From assembly GCA_028564675.1 (NCBI GenBank), contig JAOVVO010000194.1, positions 1 through 64,000 on the forward strand: a DNA stretch of 64,000 nucleotides, written 5' to 3'. The stretch is from Onchocerca lupi. Its lineage: Eukaryota > Nematoda > Chromadorea > Rhabditida > Onchocercidae. Shown here in pieces: positions 26,501 to 38,509 of the stretch (its first letter is position 1; each line of letters starts with the position of its first letter). The notes beneath the pieces were generated by a model that worked only from the letters and a program-made list of their open reading frames with translations, was not told where the DNA came from and searched no databases. The translations under genes and the position numbers were made by a program.

Positions 26501-28190
26501 ATGTACTTAAAAAACCTTTCAAATGTATTCTGTGTGGCAAAGACTTCGCACTGCGAAGGCATCTAAAGCAACATAATCGAGATATACATACAAATGAGAA
26601 ACTGTTCAAGTGCGATGTATGCGGCGAAACATTCAATTCGCACTGCAGTGTGAAAAAACACGAGTGGATACACACGAATAACCAAAAATTCAAATGCAGT
26701 ATATGTGATAAAGAATTCAAGCGAAATAGTAATTTGCTAAAACATCGAAGGAAACATAAAGATTTGGCTGAAAGGGCACAATGTACAGCGACTACAGCAG
26801 CAAATGGTATTTTCAACACAGCTATATTAATACAGGAAATAATTTCATCTGCAGGACTATGAATAATTTTGTTTTTTGTTCTTTATGTTTTATCGAATGG
26901 TTGACTACCAAAGTGACTGATGAAAATTGAACGAAATTTTTGAATTTTAATCAGACTGAATATCATATTTCAATTCTTTTATCATTCGAATTTTCGTCTG
27001 TTATTTAAAATCATTTCATAGCGTAAATTTTTGCAGCATTCTATTTTTCATCGTATTTGTCTACCGGTCATTATAAATTTTGACTTGAAATTCGAAAAGA
27101 TTGTTGGAATGTCTATAAATTTTTTTACTCGAATTATTTGTTTTCTTTTTTATTAAAAACTAGTCTTCAGTAGTTTACAAATTTGTAAGAATGAAAGACA
27201 TTATTCAGTTTATAAAAAAAAATTGTTATTTAGTTCTCGAGTTTAAAACTCTCGCTATATTTTGTTCCATCAACAATCATATGATCATTCATAAAATATT
27301 GTGATAAAATTATTTGATGTAATTATTTTCTTTATGTCATATAATTCATGAATTTTCATTTCTATCTTCTTTATTTTCTTTCATTTCCACATTTCTTAAA
27401 AATACACAATTTTTTGTTTATATCTTATAGTCAATTAACGGAAAGAACACATAATGTAATTGAATTAAGAGAAATCAACCTCACTCCTTTTTTTGTAACA
27501 AATTTTGCGAAAATATTCTCAATGTACTTGTAAACTTGGAACTTTAAAACTTTTTTGTCAATTAGTTGATTTATGTCTTAAATGCGCGGTTCAGCCTTTG
27601 GTGAAATAGTTTTTCTCGTTTTCTGTGCAAAAAAAAAAAAAAAAGAATTTTAAAAGTCCTAGAAGTGTTCTTGCAAATGAATTCAGATTGATAGGTTTTC
27701 ATCAAAAAAAGAGCAATGCAATGTTTATAGAATGCAAAAGCATGAATTTCTTCAAAATAATCAGATTACAAATGGCAAAGTGATTGCAAATCAAAAATAA
27801 AAGTAAAGATAGATAACCGTGATGCAAAATCATCCTAAAAAAGTGGCATTCCGTCCAATAGCAGAACCAAACTGTCGACTTGTCGCAATATTGCAAGTTA
27901 ACAACTTAACAGACAAGGTCAAATGGACATATGTATGAGCAAGAATTAACACTCAGTTGGACATACTCTATTTTAGATGAGATTTCATTGGAAACAGAGA
28001 ATATGAATTTAGCATTTGAAGTAAATAGTGACTTGAAATCGTGACACCATGTGACTATATTCACATGAGCAGTATTATCGCATGTTTTATTTGATTTTAA
28101 TATCAACTCTATCAACTTGAATTTCTTTGATTGAAGGTGGCTGAATATCTTTGCTACCAGCTATAACTCGGTTGGCAAAGTTTGTCAAGT
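23573..28190. repeat. Zinc-finger segmental duplication, copy 1
   Basis: This segment is repeated in direct orientation from 59453 to the right edge of the window, about 35.9 kb away. It holds a whole C2H2 gene and its flanks. Identity varies sharply: 23573-23775 is visibly diverged with indels, 23776-25896 is almost identical (about six differences in 2.1 kb), and from 25897 rightwards it is diverged again, with indels in the 3' flank. Its left border coincides with the truncated end of Helitron relic A. The right border of copy 2 lies outside the window. Confidence 0.95.
25497..26862 (+). CDS. Nine-finger C2H2 zinc-finger protein, copy 1
   Basis: The main exon is 25825-26862. Its acceptor (CTCAG) precedes ATATCAAATG, and the frame runs open to TGA at 26860. 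A possible first exon, 25497-25559, starts ATGTGGAAC and ends at a GTATGT donor in matching phase; without it the first usable codon is uncertain. The main exon encodes nine C2H2 fingers in a row, most with CxxC..H..H spacing (fingers 4 and 7 have one extra residue between the His). They come as three rounds of a three-finger module: fingers 1, 4 and 7 share CILCGKDF; 2, 5 and 8 share FKCDVC; 3 and 6 share the FSD..LKRHNSTH form. TGEKPY linkers follow fingers 2 and 5. All zinc ligands are present. A C-terminal tail of about 35 residues follows. It is probably a nuclear DNA-binding protein; the target is unknown. The 5' exon is inference. Confidence 0.8.
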
Positions 28191-28209
28191 GGTTTCTCTG
28201 TTTTCTTGG
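28087..28209 (-). CDS. Possible terminal exon of an unidentified gene, minus strand
   Basis: Behind an acceptor (CTTTTTCAG ending at 28210) there is a 40-codon open frame ending in TAA at 28087. It contains HLTNFANRVIAGSKDIQPPS. The matching part of the second segment (63930-64000) keeps the same frame as NFANRVTAGSKGIQSSS, but stops earlier. Frame retention in both copies supports coding. No upstream exon was found and I do not recognise the product. It could be chance. Confidence 0.25.
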   Translation of the reverse strand, partial: PRKQRNHLTNFANRVIAGSKDIQPPSIKEIQVDRVDIKIK

Positions 28210-28393
28210 CTGAAAAAGCTCGAATGTGGTTTATATATTTTTTTCTCTGAATATCTGGTGTTGAATTGATAAAATTCTGTTATGATTCAATTTTGACTTT
28301 GTTCTTTCGTTTTTGTCATTTCATTTTTATAGTTAGTGGAAGCAAATGCCCAATATCCATAAACGCCAGTATTATATATGTTATTATTGATTA
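28210..28393. other. Short intergenic stretch
   Basis: No feature is seen between the possible minus-strand exon and the first Helitron-type end fragment. Confidence 0.3.
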
Positions 28394-28480
28394 CTAGCTG
28401 GACCCGATCACGCTTCGCGAAAAAAGTGCCTATTAGAATGCAACGTTATCAAAATTTCAAATCAATTGGTGAAGAAATTA
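28394..28480 (+). mobile_element. Helitron-type terminal fragment
   Basis: It starts CTAGCTGGACCCGATCACGC with a small CACGCTTCGCG hairpin core, followed by AATGCAACGTTATCAAAATT. This resembles the inverted terminal arms of Helitron B (31820-31865 carries CCAATGCAACGCTGTATCAA). Only a fragment is left; a related non-autonomous element is likely. Confidence 0.5.
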
Positions 28481-28703
28481 GAACATAGTGTAGCAAGTAA
28501 CAATAACACTTGCGTCTTTTTATAGGTATATTTTTATTTATGTGGATAAGGCATCAATAGGGGTATCGCTAATTAAAGAATTTGTTGCATACAAACAACG
28601 CAAAAGATGTAAGCGATATGGAAAAACCGCATGGAAAAAATAGTCATTGCCCCAAACAGCCGTAGAGCATTTAAAATAGTAAATATGTTTTACACTTAAG
28701 CAC

Positions 28704-29130
28704 GAAGCATAACATGAAAATTGGACATTTTGAAATCTTGAAATTCATTTTATTGCTATCAGTAGCTGTAGGAATTTACATTTGCATATTTTCGTTTAGC
28801 TTTTTTTGTATTTATATATTTCAGAAAAATTATTTTTTTTTCATTATTATACGCATTTTTTTTATGCTAAAAAAATTCAAAAATGAATGAAATTCTTCAA
28901 AGATTTTGCGTTATATTTGCTTGCAACCAAATATAATTTAACCATATTATTATAAACGTCATTATCCATCAAGAATAGCACTTAATTCTCTATCAAAATC
29001 ATAGTTTTAAGACGAAAAGTTTTTTTGAATTACTAATTTTTGCAATAGAAATTAAGCTTTTCAACTTAGTTTATCTTTCAAGTACACACATATACACAGG
29101 AATACATACAATGATTAGTAAATATTGATA
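28704..29130. repeat. Dispersed ~430-bp repeat, copy 1
   Basis: It matches 56352-56748 along its length with moderate divergence and indels, from GAAGCAT to GTAAATATTGATA. It includes a small hydrophobic open frame (28714-28890). It sits directly before a Helitron-type end (29144-29170), so it may be part of a transposed unit. Confidence 0.85.
28714..28890 (+). CDS. Small hydrophobic ORF within the repeat, copy 1
   Basis: A 58-codon frame starts MKIGHFEILKF and continues as an almost uninterrupted hydrophobic stretch of Phe, Ile, Tyr and Cys, enough for one or two membrane spans. The second copy at 56362-56514 keeps the same frame although the two DNAs differ, and one length difference between them is exactly one codon. 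I recognise no family. A T-rich repeat gives hydrophobic frames by chance, so coding status is unproven. Confidence 0.25.
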   Translation: MKIGHFEILKFILLLSVAVGIYICIFSFSFFCIYIFQKNYFFFIIIRIFFMLKKFKNE

Positions 29131-29145
29131 TAATAGCTGGACATG

Positions 29146-29408
29146 GCCACGCTCCGCTTGGCCAATCTAGCTAGTCTATATAAATAAAAATGTCAATGTT
29201 TGTTTGTTCAAAATCTTAAATCCCTGAAATTTCTTTAACACGCCCCTTATCTATATTAATTTAAAATCTTAGATATCGGAAAGTCCTATTGCTTTGAAAT
29301 TTTGACAAAACGTTGCATTCGAATAAGCGCATGCTTTTATAAATGCGATGTTGAGCTGGAAAAAAGAAAAAAAAAAGAGAAAGCGCATGTTACTAGCGTT
29401 GGAAAAAA
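29146..29408. repeat. Left inverted arm of Helitron B
   Basis: Its reverse complement recurs at 31754-32017 over about 263 bp. Shared blocks include GCCACGCTCCGCTTG, AGTCTATATAAATAAAAATG, TTCAAAATCTTAAATCCCTG and AGAGAAAGCGCATGT. The first bases form a TGGCCA..TGGCCA hairpin (29144-29164) followed by CTAG and then TCTATATA at 29175, a Helitron-like 3' end joined to a 5' end. Confidence 0.85.
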
Positions 29409-32026
29409 AGAAAAAACTGATTCTTTTTAATTTGATTTGCAGTTTGGTTGGATTGGATATTGATATGATTCAGCTAGGTCAGCAATAGGCGTGAGGAGGC
29501 TTTTTGTGTCTTGTGTGACAGAGATGAATGTTGTTAAGAAAGATTTTATTGATTGATGAAGAGTGATTCGTCGTAACAAACAATTATCAAAGAATATCCA
29601 AGCGAATTGATCACTGGGTTATTCTTTCCTTTGTCGCTGATAGAGAAGAATACTATTCAAGTGAACTGTGGATTATTGCTACTGTTGCGTCGCTTTGAAC
29701 TGTTGTACTGGAACTCTTGGAACTCCGAATAAGAAATAATCAAGGTGAAATGGCGTAAAATACGATTTCATATTCAGAAGTCACGCAATTATAATCGCCC
29801 TACATTCCAATACAACCCAGCTGATGATTATAATTTGAACTTGCATGTTCTCATCGGCACTATGATTGAAGTATGTCCCTATTGCGAGGCTCTGAAATTT
29901 AATGGAGAAATGAAAGGAATGCGTTATACCACCGGAAAAATTAAACTATCTCAACTTGAAGAACCACCAGAGCCATTAAAAAGTTTCTTGCCGGATATAC
30001 TGCCGAATCAAAGCGTTCACTATTTAGAATCAGAAAGTACAACTCGTCCCTTTCAAATGACATTGTTCGGCACAAAAATCGTGATGACACAATTCATGTC
30101 AACTTTCAAAGTGAAAGAACAAATCTAAGTCGGTTCCCTACTTCTGTTATCAGATGTTCAGCATAAATTCCTACAAATGTATTTCATCGGTGATAGCAAT
30201 AATGAATTGAATGAACGTTGTGGAATTCATACCAACATAAAAAGATCAGTCGTTTCCTAACTGCAGCAGCTTCTTCATGAAAAAACCAATTTAGTGCATT
30301 TTTTCAAAACAGCAATTGACACGATGCTATCTGATATACACAAGATTGTCATTCATGCTGATAAAATGCTTGCTAGGGAACATATGCGAAGATTCAATGC
30401 TCCAACCATAGATGAAGTGGAAATTGTTATGGTCGGCGATCAATTCCAACCAAGAGATGTTGTTCTTGACCAGCGAAACAATCACTTAACAAAAATTGCA
30501 GAAACTCATCGATGCCACGATGGTCTGAAATATCCAATCATTTTCTGCGATGATGCCGATGGATATCACTTCAAGATGATAAATCCGGTCAATGGCGAAG
30601 AAAAAAAAAATGCAGTGCAATGAACTATTATTCATATCGATTAATGATTCGAGAGAATGAAGACAATCATATTTTGAAATGCCGTCAGTTATTTCATCAG
30701 TATATCATAGATATGTATGCAAAAATCGAAACAGAACATTTGATATTCATCCGTTTGAATCAGACCAAAAATACATTTATTTGCGAAAGAATACAATTAT
30801 TTGGGAGATACAGTTGTTAATGACGGTTAATATAACTAACGTTGGAAAACTAATGATTTTGCCATCTTCATATGCAGGCTGTCCACGTCATGTGCATGAG
30901 TATGCTCAAGATGCAATTGCAAATGTATCTCCATTACCACGGGCAATTCATTACATTAACATGCAATTCGGCTTGGGACGATTTACAAAAGCTCTTCCTA
31001 ACAATCGTCGATAGATGAGTATGACATCGCAGTGTTTTCAGACAGAAGCTGAAATCACTGTTGGATTTCATGGTAAAACATAAGGTATTTGGATCATCTG
31101 TGCATTGCTGGATATACTTAGTGAAATGGCAAAAGAGAGATTGCCACACGAACATATATTAATCTTCCTCTGTAATAAATCACTTCAAACGAAATCGATG
31201 ATGCAATATGCGCTGAAATAGCCAATGCCGACGTCGATAAGGATTTTCATGTAGTTATGACGAAAAGTATAATACAGGTGGTCTATAAGCCCGTCGACAC
31301 TGTTGTGGAAGCAGATGAAGCAATTATCCAATAGAATTTTTAAATTCACTAGATTTGCTAGAGATGCCACCTACGTATTGTAATTGAAAATCGGCATGCC
31401 AATTATCATGTTGCGAAATATCAACCAGCCAAGACTTTGGAACGGCATGCGCTTGCAGTAAGAAAATTAATAAGCAATGTTGGAGATGTCCTTATTCCTC
31501 GTATTGTAATAATTCCAATGGATATGCCATTTCAGTTTAAGAGATTGCAGTTCTCAATTCGACTGGCGTTTGCATTCACCATCAACAAAGCTCAGGGTTA
31601 ATCTATAGAATTGCGCGCTTTAGATCTAGATACCTCTTGCTTTTCATATGAACAATTATATGCAGCGTGTTCTAGAATCGGCAAACCAGACAATCTCTAT
31701 ATCTACGCAGAATAACAAAAAATATTTTATACCCACAAGCATTGTGAAATTAATTTTTCCCAACACTAGAAACATGCGCTTTCTCTTTTCTTTTTTTCCA
31801 GCTCAACAACGCGTCTATAAAAACATGCGCATATTCCAATGCAACGCTGTATCAAAATTTCAAAGTAATAGATAAGAACTTTCGGAGATCTTAGATTTTG
31901 AACTAATATAGATGAGGCGCGTGTTTAAGAAATTTCAGGGATTTAAGATTTTGAACAAACGAACATTTACATTTTTATTTATATAGACTAGCTGGAGCCG
32001 GACAAGCGGAGCGTGGCTTTAACTAG
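29175..32026 (+). mobile_element. Helitron B: internally deleted copy with both ends
   Basis: The left end starts TCTATATAAATAAA at 29175. The right end has a GC-rich hairpin-like stretch (31993-32018) followed by CTAG and T at 32027, fitting Helitron rules (TC..CTRR, insertion before T). Inside are plus-strand remnants: an N-terminal Cys motif, CPYCEALKFNGEMKGM (29745-30128); the region before Rep (30294-30623); RQLFHQYIIDMYAKIETEHL and HEYAQDAIANV (30640-31014); a HUH site kept as PHEHILI but one frameshift away from WQKR (31124-31170); then, after a large deletion, the helicase C-terminus with MPFQFKRLQFSIRLAF and CSRIGKPDNLYIY (31518-31710). The Tyr region and most of the helicase are gone. 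It is non-autonomous. Confidence 0.85.
31754..32017. repeat. Right inverted arm of Helitron B
   Basis: Reverse complement of 29146-29408 with scattered substitutions (visibly above 80 percent identical by eye). Arms this long are not part of the classical Helitron description, which has no terminal inverted repeats. Confidence 0.85.
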
Positions 32027-32996
32027 TATAATATAATAGAAAATAGTAATATTAAATTTAATATTATTCAGCATTATTCGTTTAATAATATAGCTATAAT
32101 TCAATAATATAATTTTGACATTATTTAATATATTTAATGACATAGTTGCAATATTTGCTTAATTTATTTAATATAGTAAAAATACAGCATTTTATTAAAT
32201 ATATTACTAAACATGGTATACTTTTTAACTTAATTATATAGCTGCAGCAGTCAGGAATGCAGGAAGTTGCTAATTCAAATTTTGTTGTATTTCTTATTTG
32301 GGAAAATTGATCTGCGGAAGTTTGTCCGAGGGTTACTGGAGTTGTTAAGCTTGTGCAGCGTTACAAAGTTCAAGTTGTTAGGGTTACAGTAATAAGACTG
32401 TTTAGGAATTACTAGATTTGGGATTGTTTAGGAATTACTACATTTGCTAAATTTATCCAGAGTTATAATAGTTTTAGAATTATTCAGGAGAACAGATTTT
32501 CTGGAAATTATTTGAAAACTTTTTTTTATCAATTTATTGATCAAATTCTTCGTTTATGCTACCAGATTAAGTACGATACATTTGATTATTTTAAGAGAAA
32601 GAGAGAGAGAAAAAGAAAGAAAAAAAGAGCTAAAATGGGCAAAACTTATTTCCTACTGGTCAGACTATTAAAAGTGATTTAATTTAAATTAAAAAGGATG
32701 AACTATTAAATCATTGTGCTTTTTCGAGCACGGTTCATTGATACCAGTGTTTGAGACTTCTCAAGAATAACCTTTTTTATTCTGGTAAATTATTGTGCTT
32801 GAATATTCGATTGGTATTTGTGAGATCTAATTCTTTTTCGGAAACTAATTTTGATTTTTATCCCCGGATTTCATCGATTTTTCAAGTATTTACTTTTGAT
32901 TAATATTTCTCAAATTTTTATAAGTTTTTTTTTGTTATGTTCTTAGAGAAGTTATCTTAACTCACCAATTACCTATTTAGAGATAGATAAAAAATT
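32027..32996. other. Intergenic, upstream of kinesin
   Basis: The first 200 bp are made of AT-rich TTTAATAT-like repeats. No gene is seen. A splice-acceptor-like ACCTATTTAG ends at 32980, just before the kinesin ATG, and could accept a spliced leader. Confidence 0.4.
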
Positions 32997-35900
32997 ATGG
33001 AAACTGATGTCGTGGAAGATAGCATTAAAGTGGTCGTCAGAATGCGACCGCCTCTTCCAAGGTTTCTCAATTCTTTTAATTATTTATTTGCAGATACTTA
33101 TTGCCCAATAAATAATTCAATTGCAGTTTATATAATCTTTTTCTTGGATATTCTTGCAAACTTTGTGTTGAAATTCAATAAATAAATAGTTTCTGAGGTT
33201 ATTTTTGGAGATAGGAAGAATTCTTTGTGACGATATTTTAAAATTTTACCATCTGGAATTTAGTTCTCTGTTTTGCAAGAAAATGATCAATATTATTTGA
33301 AGGCATCTTCGACGATATCACATGCATTCATCTTGCAGGGAATCAGAAGCTGAAGTATATTGGAAGGTTATCGATGATAACACTATTGTTGACGGAGACG
33401 AGAAAAGTTATACGTTTGGTAACCATTTTTTAATGTGAAAAAATTAATTTAAATCTTAATGGTGGAAAAATTTTTGGTCGTGAGAGGATTCTCGGTATTA
33501 GATTACAACTGTCCAACATAAAATAGAGCGTACCGTCTAACTTGCTTAGACGAATTCGTAAATCTTTTCTTGAAAATAAGCAGATATTGAACTGTTATAA
33601 AGAAAAATTTATTCAAAGAATATTAATTTGAATATTTCTATGCGTGAGTCAGATTCGAAGTCAAAAAAAAAAAAAAAAATCATTTTCTCTTCAAATCATG
33701 CTTTCCAGACCAAGTATATCGTGAAGTCGATCAAACCCAGGACGTCTACGATAATTCAGCAAAAGATGTAGTAGAATCGGCTATGGCTGGTTATAATGGA
33801 ACTTTATTTGCGTATGGACAAACTGCTTCCGGTAAAACATACACGATGTTTGGCACGGATAATACAGAAGGCATTGTTCAAATGGCGCTCGATACAATTT
33901 TTGCAAAAATTTTAGAAGTAAGTTTTGGACGAAACATAAATAAAACAGAATTTAACTTTTTTTTTTTTTTTTTTATATTTGATGTAAAGATGGAAAATCT
34001 AAGGTACTATTTTTTCTTTCAAAAAAGTATTGCAATTTATAGAGCTGTTATAGAACTAAACACTAAATATTGTTTCTGTTTAAAAAATCGTAACAAAACT
34101 TCTGCTTGAAAAAATTTCCGGACCTAAAAGCACTTTTTTTTTCTTTTTATGAATGAGAAAATATTTGGTCAAACGAATCGGCATTTTTCTTTTTTGATAA
34201 AGAATAAAAAAACAAAAATTTTTAATTCAGGGAAATGGTAAACGATATTTATTGCGCATGTCGTGCATTGAAATTTATAATGAAAAAGTGCGAGACTTGC
34301 TGTCTGATTCGATGGCCGATTTACCGGTAAAAGAATCTAGAGAGAAAACTGTAGTGGATGGCTTGCGAGAAGAGGTTATTGTTTGTAAGGATGGTGTCAC
34401 AATGTTGATACAACAAGCATTTGGTATTAATTTTTTTTTAATTTTCCGAATAGACTGGACTGAATGGAAAACTAGAAATTAGCCCTAAAGATTACAATAT
34501 GGTTAGAATGAAACATCCTGTAATTTTTTAATGGTATAATTCTTTGTTTCTTTCCAATCGCTAGGAACAGATCGGAATATTAAATATTAAATAGATGTAA
34601 CGGTAATTACTGAAAGAATTGTTCAAGCTACTGTTCTATCTATATCAGTATGAGCGCAAAAATATCTGTTGCTTTTCTTATTCATCCCTTCGGATTTTCT
34701 TTCACACCGAAAATTTATTCATATAACGATAAGATTTCTAAGAAAGTAAGTAAAACTAATAATATTTGCCCTGTGATGAATGAGCTATCATTATTTAGGA
34801 TTTCAAAGGTCTCAATTATTTTAGCAAATCGTGTAATTGGTGAAACTGCTCTTAATGAACGGTCATCACGATCACATGTCATTCTTCGTTTTGTGATCGA
34901 ATGCCATGATGATGATGTTGCTTCGGGCTCATCTTATGTTTCATTTCTAGTAAGTTCACATTAATTTATTTGTATGAAACAGATGATGTGATAAAATTTT
35001 CGAAATGTATGAATTAAATGCTTTAAATGTGATGGATTTCAGAATGTGGTAGATTTAGCCGGTAGTGAAAGTGCGAAACGATCGGGAGGAGATGGTGATC
35101 GTTTAAAAGAAAGTGGTAAAATAAACACCAGTCTTTTAGCTTTACAAAAAGTTATAAATCAGTTAAGTGAAAAAGGGTAAGTTTGATGGTATTGTTCAGC
35201 AACTATGATCACGCAACAAAAAAAAATTTTTTTATTTTATTGGATCGTAAATTGTATATGAATAGATGTATAAATATGGAAATCAAAAAATAGTAAATAT
35301 TTAGTTTTTTTAAAAGGGGTAAATATTTGGTTTTTTTAAAATTATAATCAGTTTAGGCATGGTCATGTCAATTTCCGTGACTCGAAATTGACACGTTTAT
35401 TGAAAAATTCATTGGGTGGTAATGCACGAACCTTAATAATCTGCACCGCTTCACCTACCGAGGTTACGCAAACCTTACAAACACTCAGGGTTCGTTTAAG
35501 TTCAACTGTTAACGAAAATTCCATTTTTGGAAAACTTTTCCAGAAATGTTTTTCAAAAAAGACTTGGTTATAGTTTGCTGCGCGTGCAAAGAAGATTAAG
35601 AATAAACCACGAAAGAATTGGAATGCTGAAGGATTACTAACGCAATATATTCAAACCATTGAACGCTTGAAGGCCGAATTAGAGGTTTAAAACGTTACTT
35701 TTTCTTCTGTAGAGCATGAATTTTTCCAGTTCTTAATCTTGCGTTTAGCCCAGCTTATGTAACTATTTTTTGTTAGAATGCTTCGAAAACATTGCATTCC
35801 TTTTTTGTTTTTCCGATGATTTTTCAGGAAAACCGAAAAAACGAGACTGTAGAGCTCGAATTAATGAACAAAAACATCGAATTAAGCAAGGAAGTTCAGC

Positions 35901-38509
35901 GTTTAAAGAAATGTATTCTTTCAAGTCAGATGCTTCCACAGCCTACTCAAGTAGGTTATTGTTGCATGGAATCTGAATATTCACAGGCAATGTTTGAATA
36001 TTACTTAAAATTTTTTATATTTTGAAAATTCGGATTTCCATTTTAGAAATATAGCGATCGTCATGCTCGAAGACAGACGTGGAGTGGTAATTGGGTTCGT
36101 CCAGGTACAGGCATGCTTTTGCCATACAGGAATTCGGATCCCAATGTTCAGTTGTATGAGGTAAATCCGCTATAATAATTTGTATTGTTCGTTTGGGAAA
36201 AATAGGAAAACTGACTAGTTTTATTCTTTCCCGAATGAATTGATTAGTTTATTTATTCTTTCAGAATTCTGTTACGAAAAGGTCAAAAGTTAGTGCTATT
36301 AACGAATTGTCAGAACAGTCAGAGACGGTGAATTTTTTTGATGCATCGGTGGTTGCATTTACTACACTACGAGTAAGCTTTTGAGATTTTTTCTTAATTT
36401 CTTTTTTTTTCCGATTTTTTATACCAATTTGATAATATATCTTACTTTCGGAAATTCCAAATATGCATTTGATTGTTATAAATTGAGTTATATTCAGCTC
36501 GATAGTGATGAAACAGATATTGCGACTGATTCTCAGGCATCAAATCAGAATAATAATCAGATGAACGGAATTGAATCTACGGTCATCAAGACGGCTGACG
36601 ATGCTGAAGATCAGAAGCCACCTATGGCAAATTACATTGCAGAGGATATTAAGCTACTTGCAGAAAACTGCTTACTAACTTGTACTCAAGAAATTAATGA
36701 GGATGAGTGGCCAAGTTGCGGTGAAAAAGAAGATATTGATAGTAAACATTCGAATCCCTCAAATGAGTTGTATGTTTTCCTATTTTCTTTAGAATTTGTC
36801 AACGATATTTAAATGAATGATAATGCGAAACTTAACTATCATTCTAGTGAAAAGGAAGAAGTAATTGGTTTGGAAGCTACGATTGCTGAACTGAAAGCAG
36901 AAAATGAAGTAAGAAATAGTTTTCCTATACTTCTTAAAATTTTTGTCATAGTCATAATTTCAAATTTTTATTCACTTTTTCTTGCTTGACAAAAATTTTT
37001 TAAAATTTCAGTATTTGAAAGAAGAATTGCGCTGCAGAAACCGTGATATAGGTTGGCTAGAAAAGCAATGTGATGATGCCGATAATAAAGAAACAGAATT
37101 AAGGGAGCAAATATATGAAACACAGAAAATATATGATGAAAATGTATGTTTTCATAATATGATACAGAAAATAATTTTAGCTAACAATTCAAGCATTAGA
37201 TTAAAAGCAAAATTGTCTCTTCCAAATAAGATTCGTCTTTTTTTAAGATGAAATGTAATATTATTTACGAATGTTAAGAACTCAACAATCAGAGATGAGA
37301 GTGAGATTAGCATATTATGTCCTATTTTCAAAAACTATGTTTTGTTATATTACAATGTTTTGCGAATAGCTTCAGAATTGGGTTTAGCAATCTCTGTGAT
37401 ATTCATTCGTAATCGGATAGGTTAGTCACTTTACAATCCATCCATCTTTATTTTGGCTAAAATTAATAAAGTGAAAAGATAAGCTAAAGGGATTGTTGGA
37501 AATATTATTAATTAGGAATAAATGAGCCTGATAGTTGTAAATTTTCAAACTTATGGATAATTTATTTGCAGCTGTCGGTGATTGCGGGACTTCGGGATAA
37601 GATTGCACAAATGAAGAATTCAATGATGACCTCAGATGCAGCAGATATATGCAATAAGGAAAATTTATTTCGTTTAGAAAACGAAATTAAAAAGAAAGAA
37701 AAAGAGTAAGTTCATGTTTTAAAGTTTTGTAAATTCTTTTGAACGAACTTTCGAGAAATTTCTGTATCTTTTCAAGTATGCCACTGTAATTGCTGTGCAA
37801 ATTATCGATTTCGATGGTAAGATTTTCTGCAATCATATATCTACTATTACTATTACTATATAAATGTTTCATTCCATTCAGTCTAAATTATCTTATTTAT
37901 AAGGGGTAAATAATCATGACTTGCAGGATGCGCGAGATGAAAGGAGAGATTGCTTCGAAGGATCGAAAAATTAGTGGATTATTACTAGAATTACGTCGAG
38001 TAATGAATAAACAGGAAAACAGTAAGTCATTTAAAATTGTACACTGCTGCTTTAAAAATAATGAATACCAATAAGTTTGGAGAAAAAACTTGAAAAGAAG
38101 AAAACAAGAAACATTATAAACTTGAAAAAAATAGTTTGCAAATATATTGAAAAATTAAATGCAACAGTATTAAAAGGCAATGGTTTCTTCTCAAACTCTT
38201 CTTTATTGCTGTATTCTTTTTTTTTCGTTGATGCACTTTGATATTATGCTAGAATAAGGGTATACAATTCATGTTGTCTATCAAATAACTGGATTTACAA
38301 TGTTGTTTTAAACCGGTTTCTGTCGATCCTGAAGCAATTCTTTTTTAGCAGCAGAAAAAGCACGATTTGGAGAGGATGACAATGATAATTTGTCCTCCAA
38401 ACAAATTATATGCGTTAATGCTCAAATGAATCAAAAAAATCGATATGAGATAGAGATAGATTCATTACAATCGACACCAGTAAAGAATCCAGAATGCATA
38501 ACTCAGTGA
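32997..38509 (+). CDS. Kinesin-7 (CENP-E-like) N-terminal motor protein
   Basis: Seventeen exons: 32997-33061, 33339-33418, 33709-33917, 34231-34423, 34825-34949, 35043-35176, 35357-35489, 35574-35684, 35828-35950, 36047-36160, 36265-36372, 36498-36769, 36848-36908, 37012-37143, 37572-37705, 37927-38021 and 38349-38509. They join to 2250 nt, 749 residues. The motor fills residues 9-325: KVVVRMRPP; P-loop GQTASGKT (85-92); switch I NERSSRSH (193-200); switch II DLAGSE (228-233); NFRDSKLTRLLKNSLGGNAR; neck start FAARAKKIKN. VYWK and AYGQTASGKTYTM are kinesin-7 features. The tail has short heptad-rich stretches (about 327-390 and 570-690) and is very short beside vertebrate CENP-E (over 2500 residues). 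It is expected to be a plus-end ATP-driven microtubule motor, possibly mitotic. The last exon has a NAGNAG acceptor, so one residue may vary. Confidence 0.9.

Noticed and set aside
26053..26819. Minus-strand frames opposite the zinc-finger exon (also 62190-62602)
   Set aside because: They are shadows of the repeated finger codons on the plus strand.
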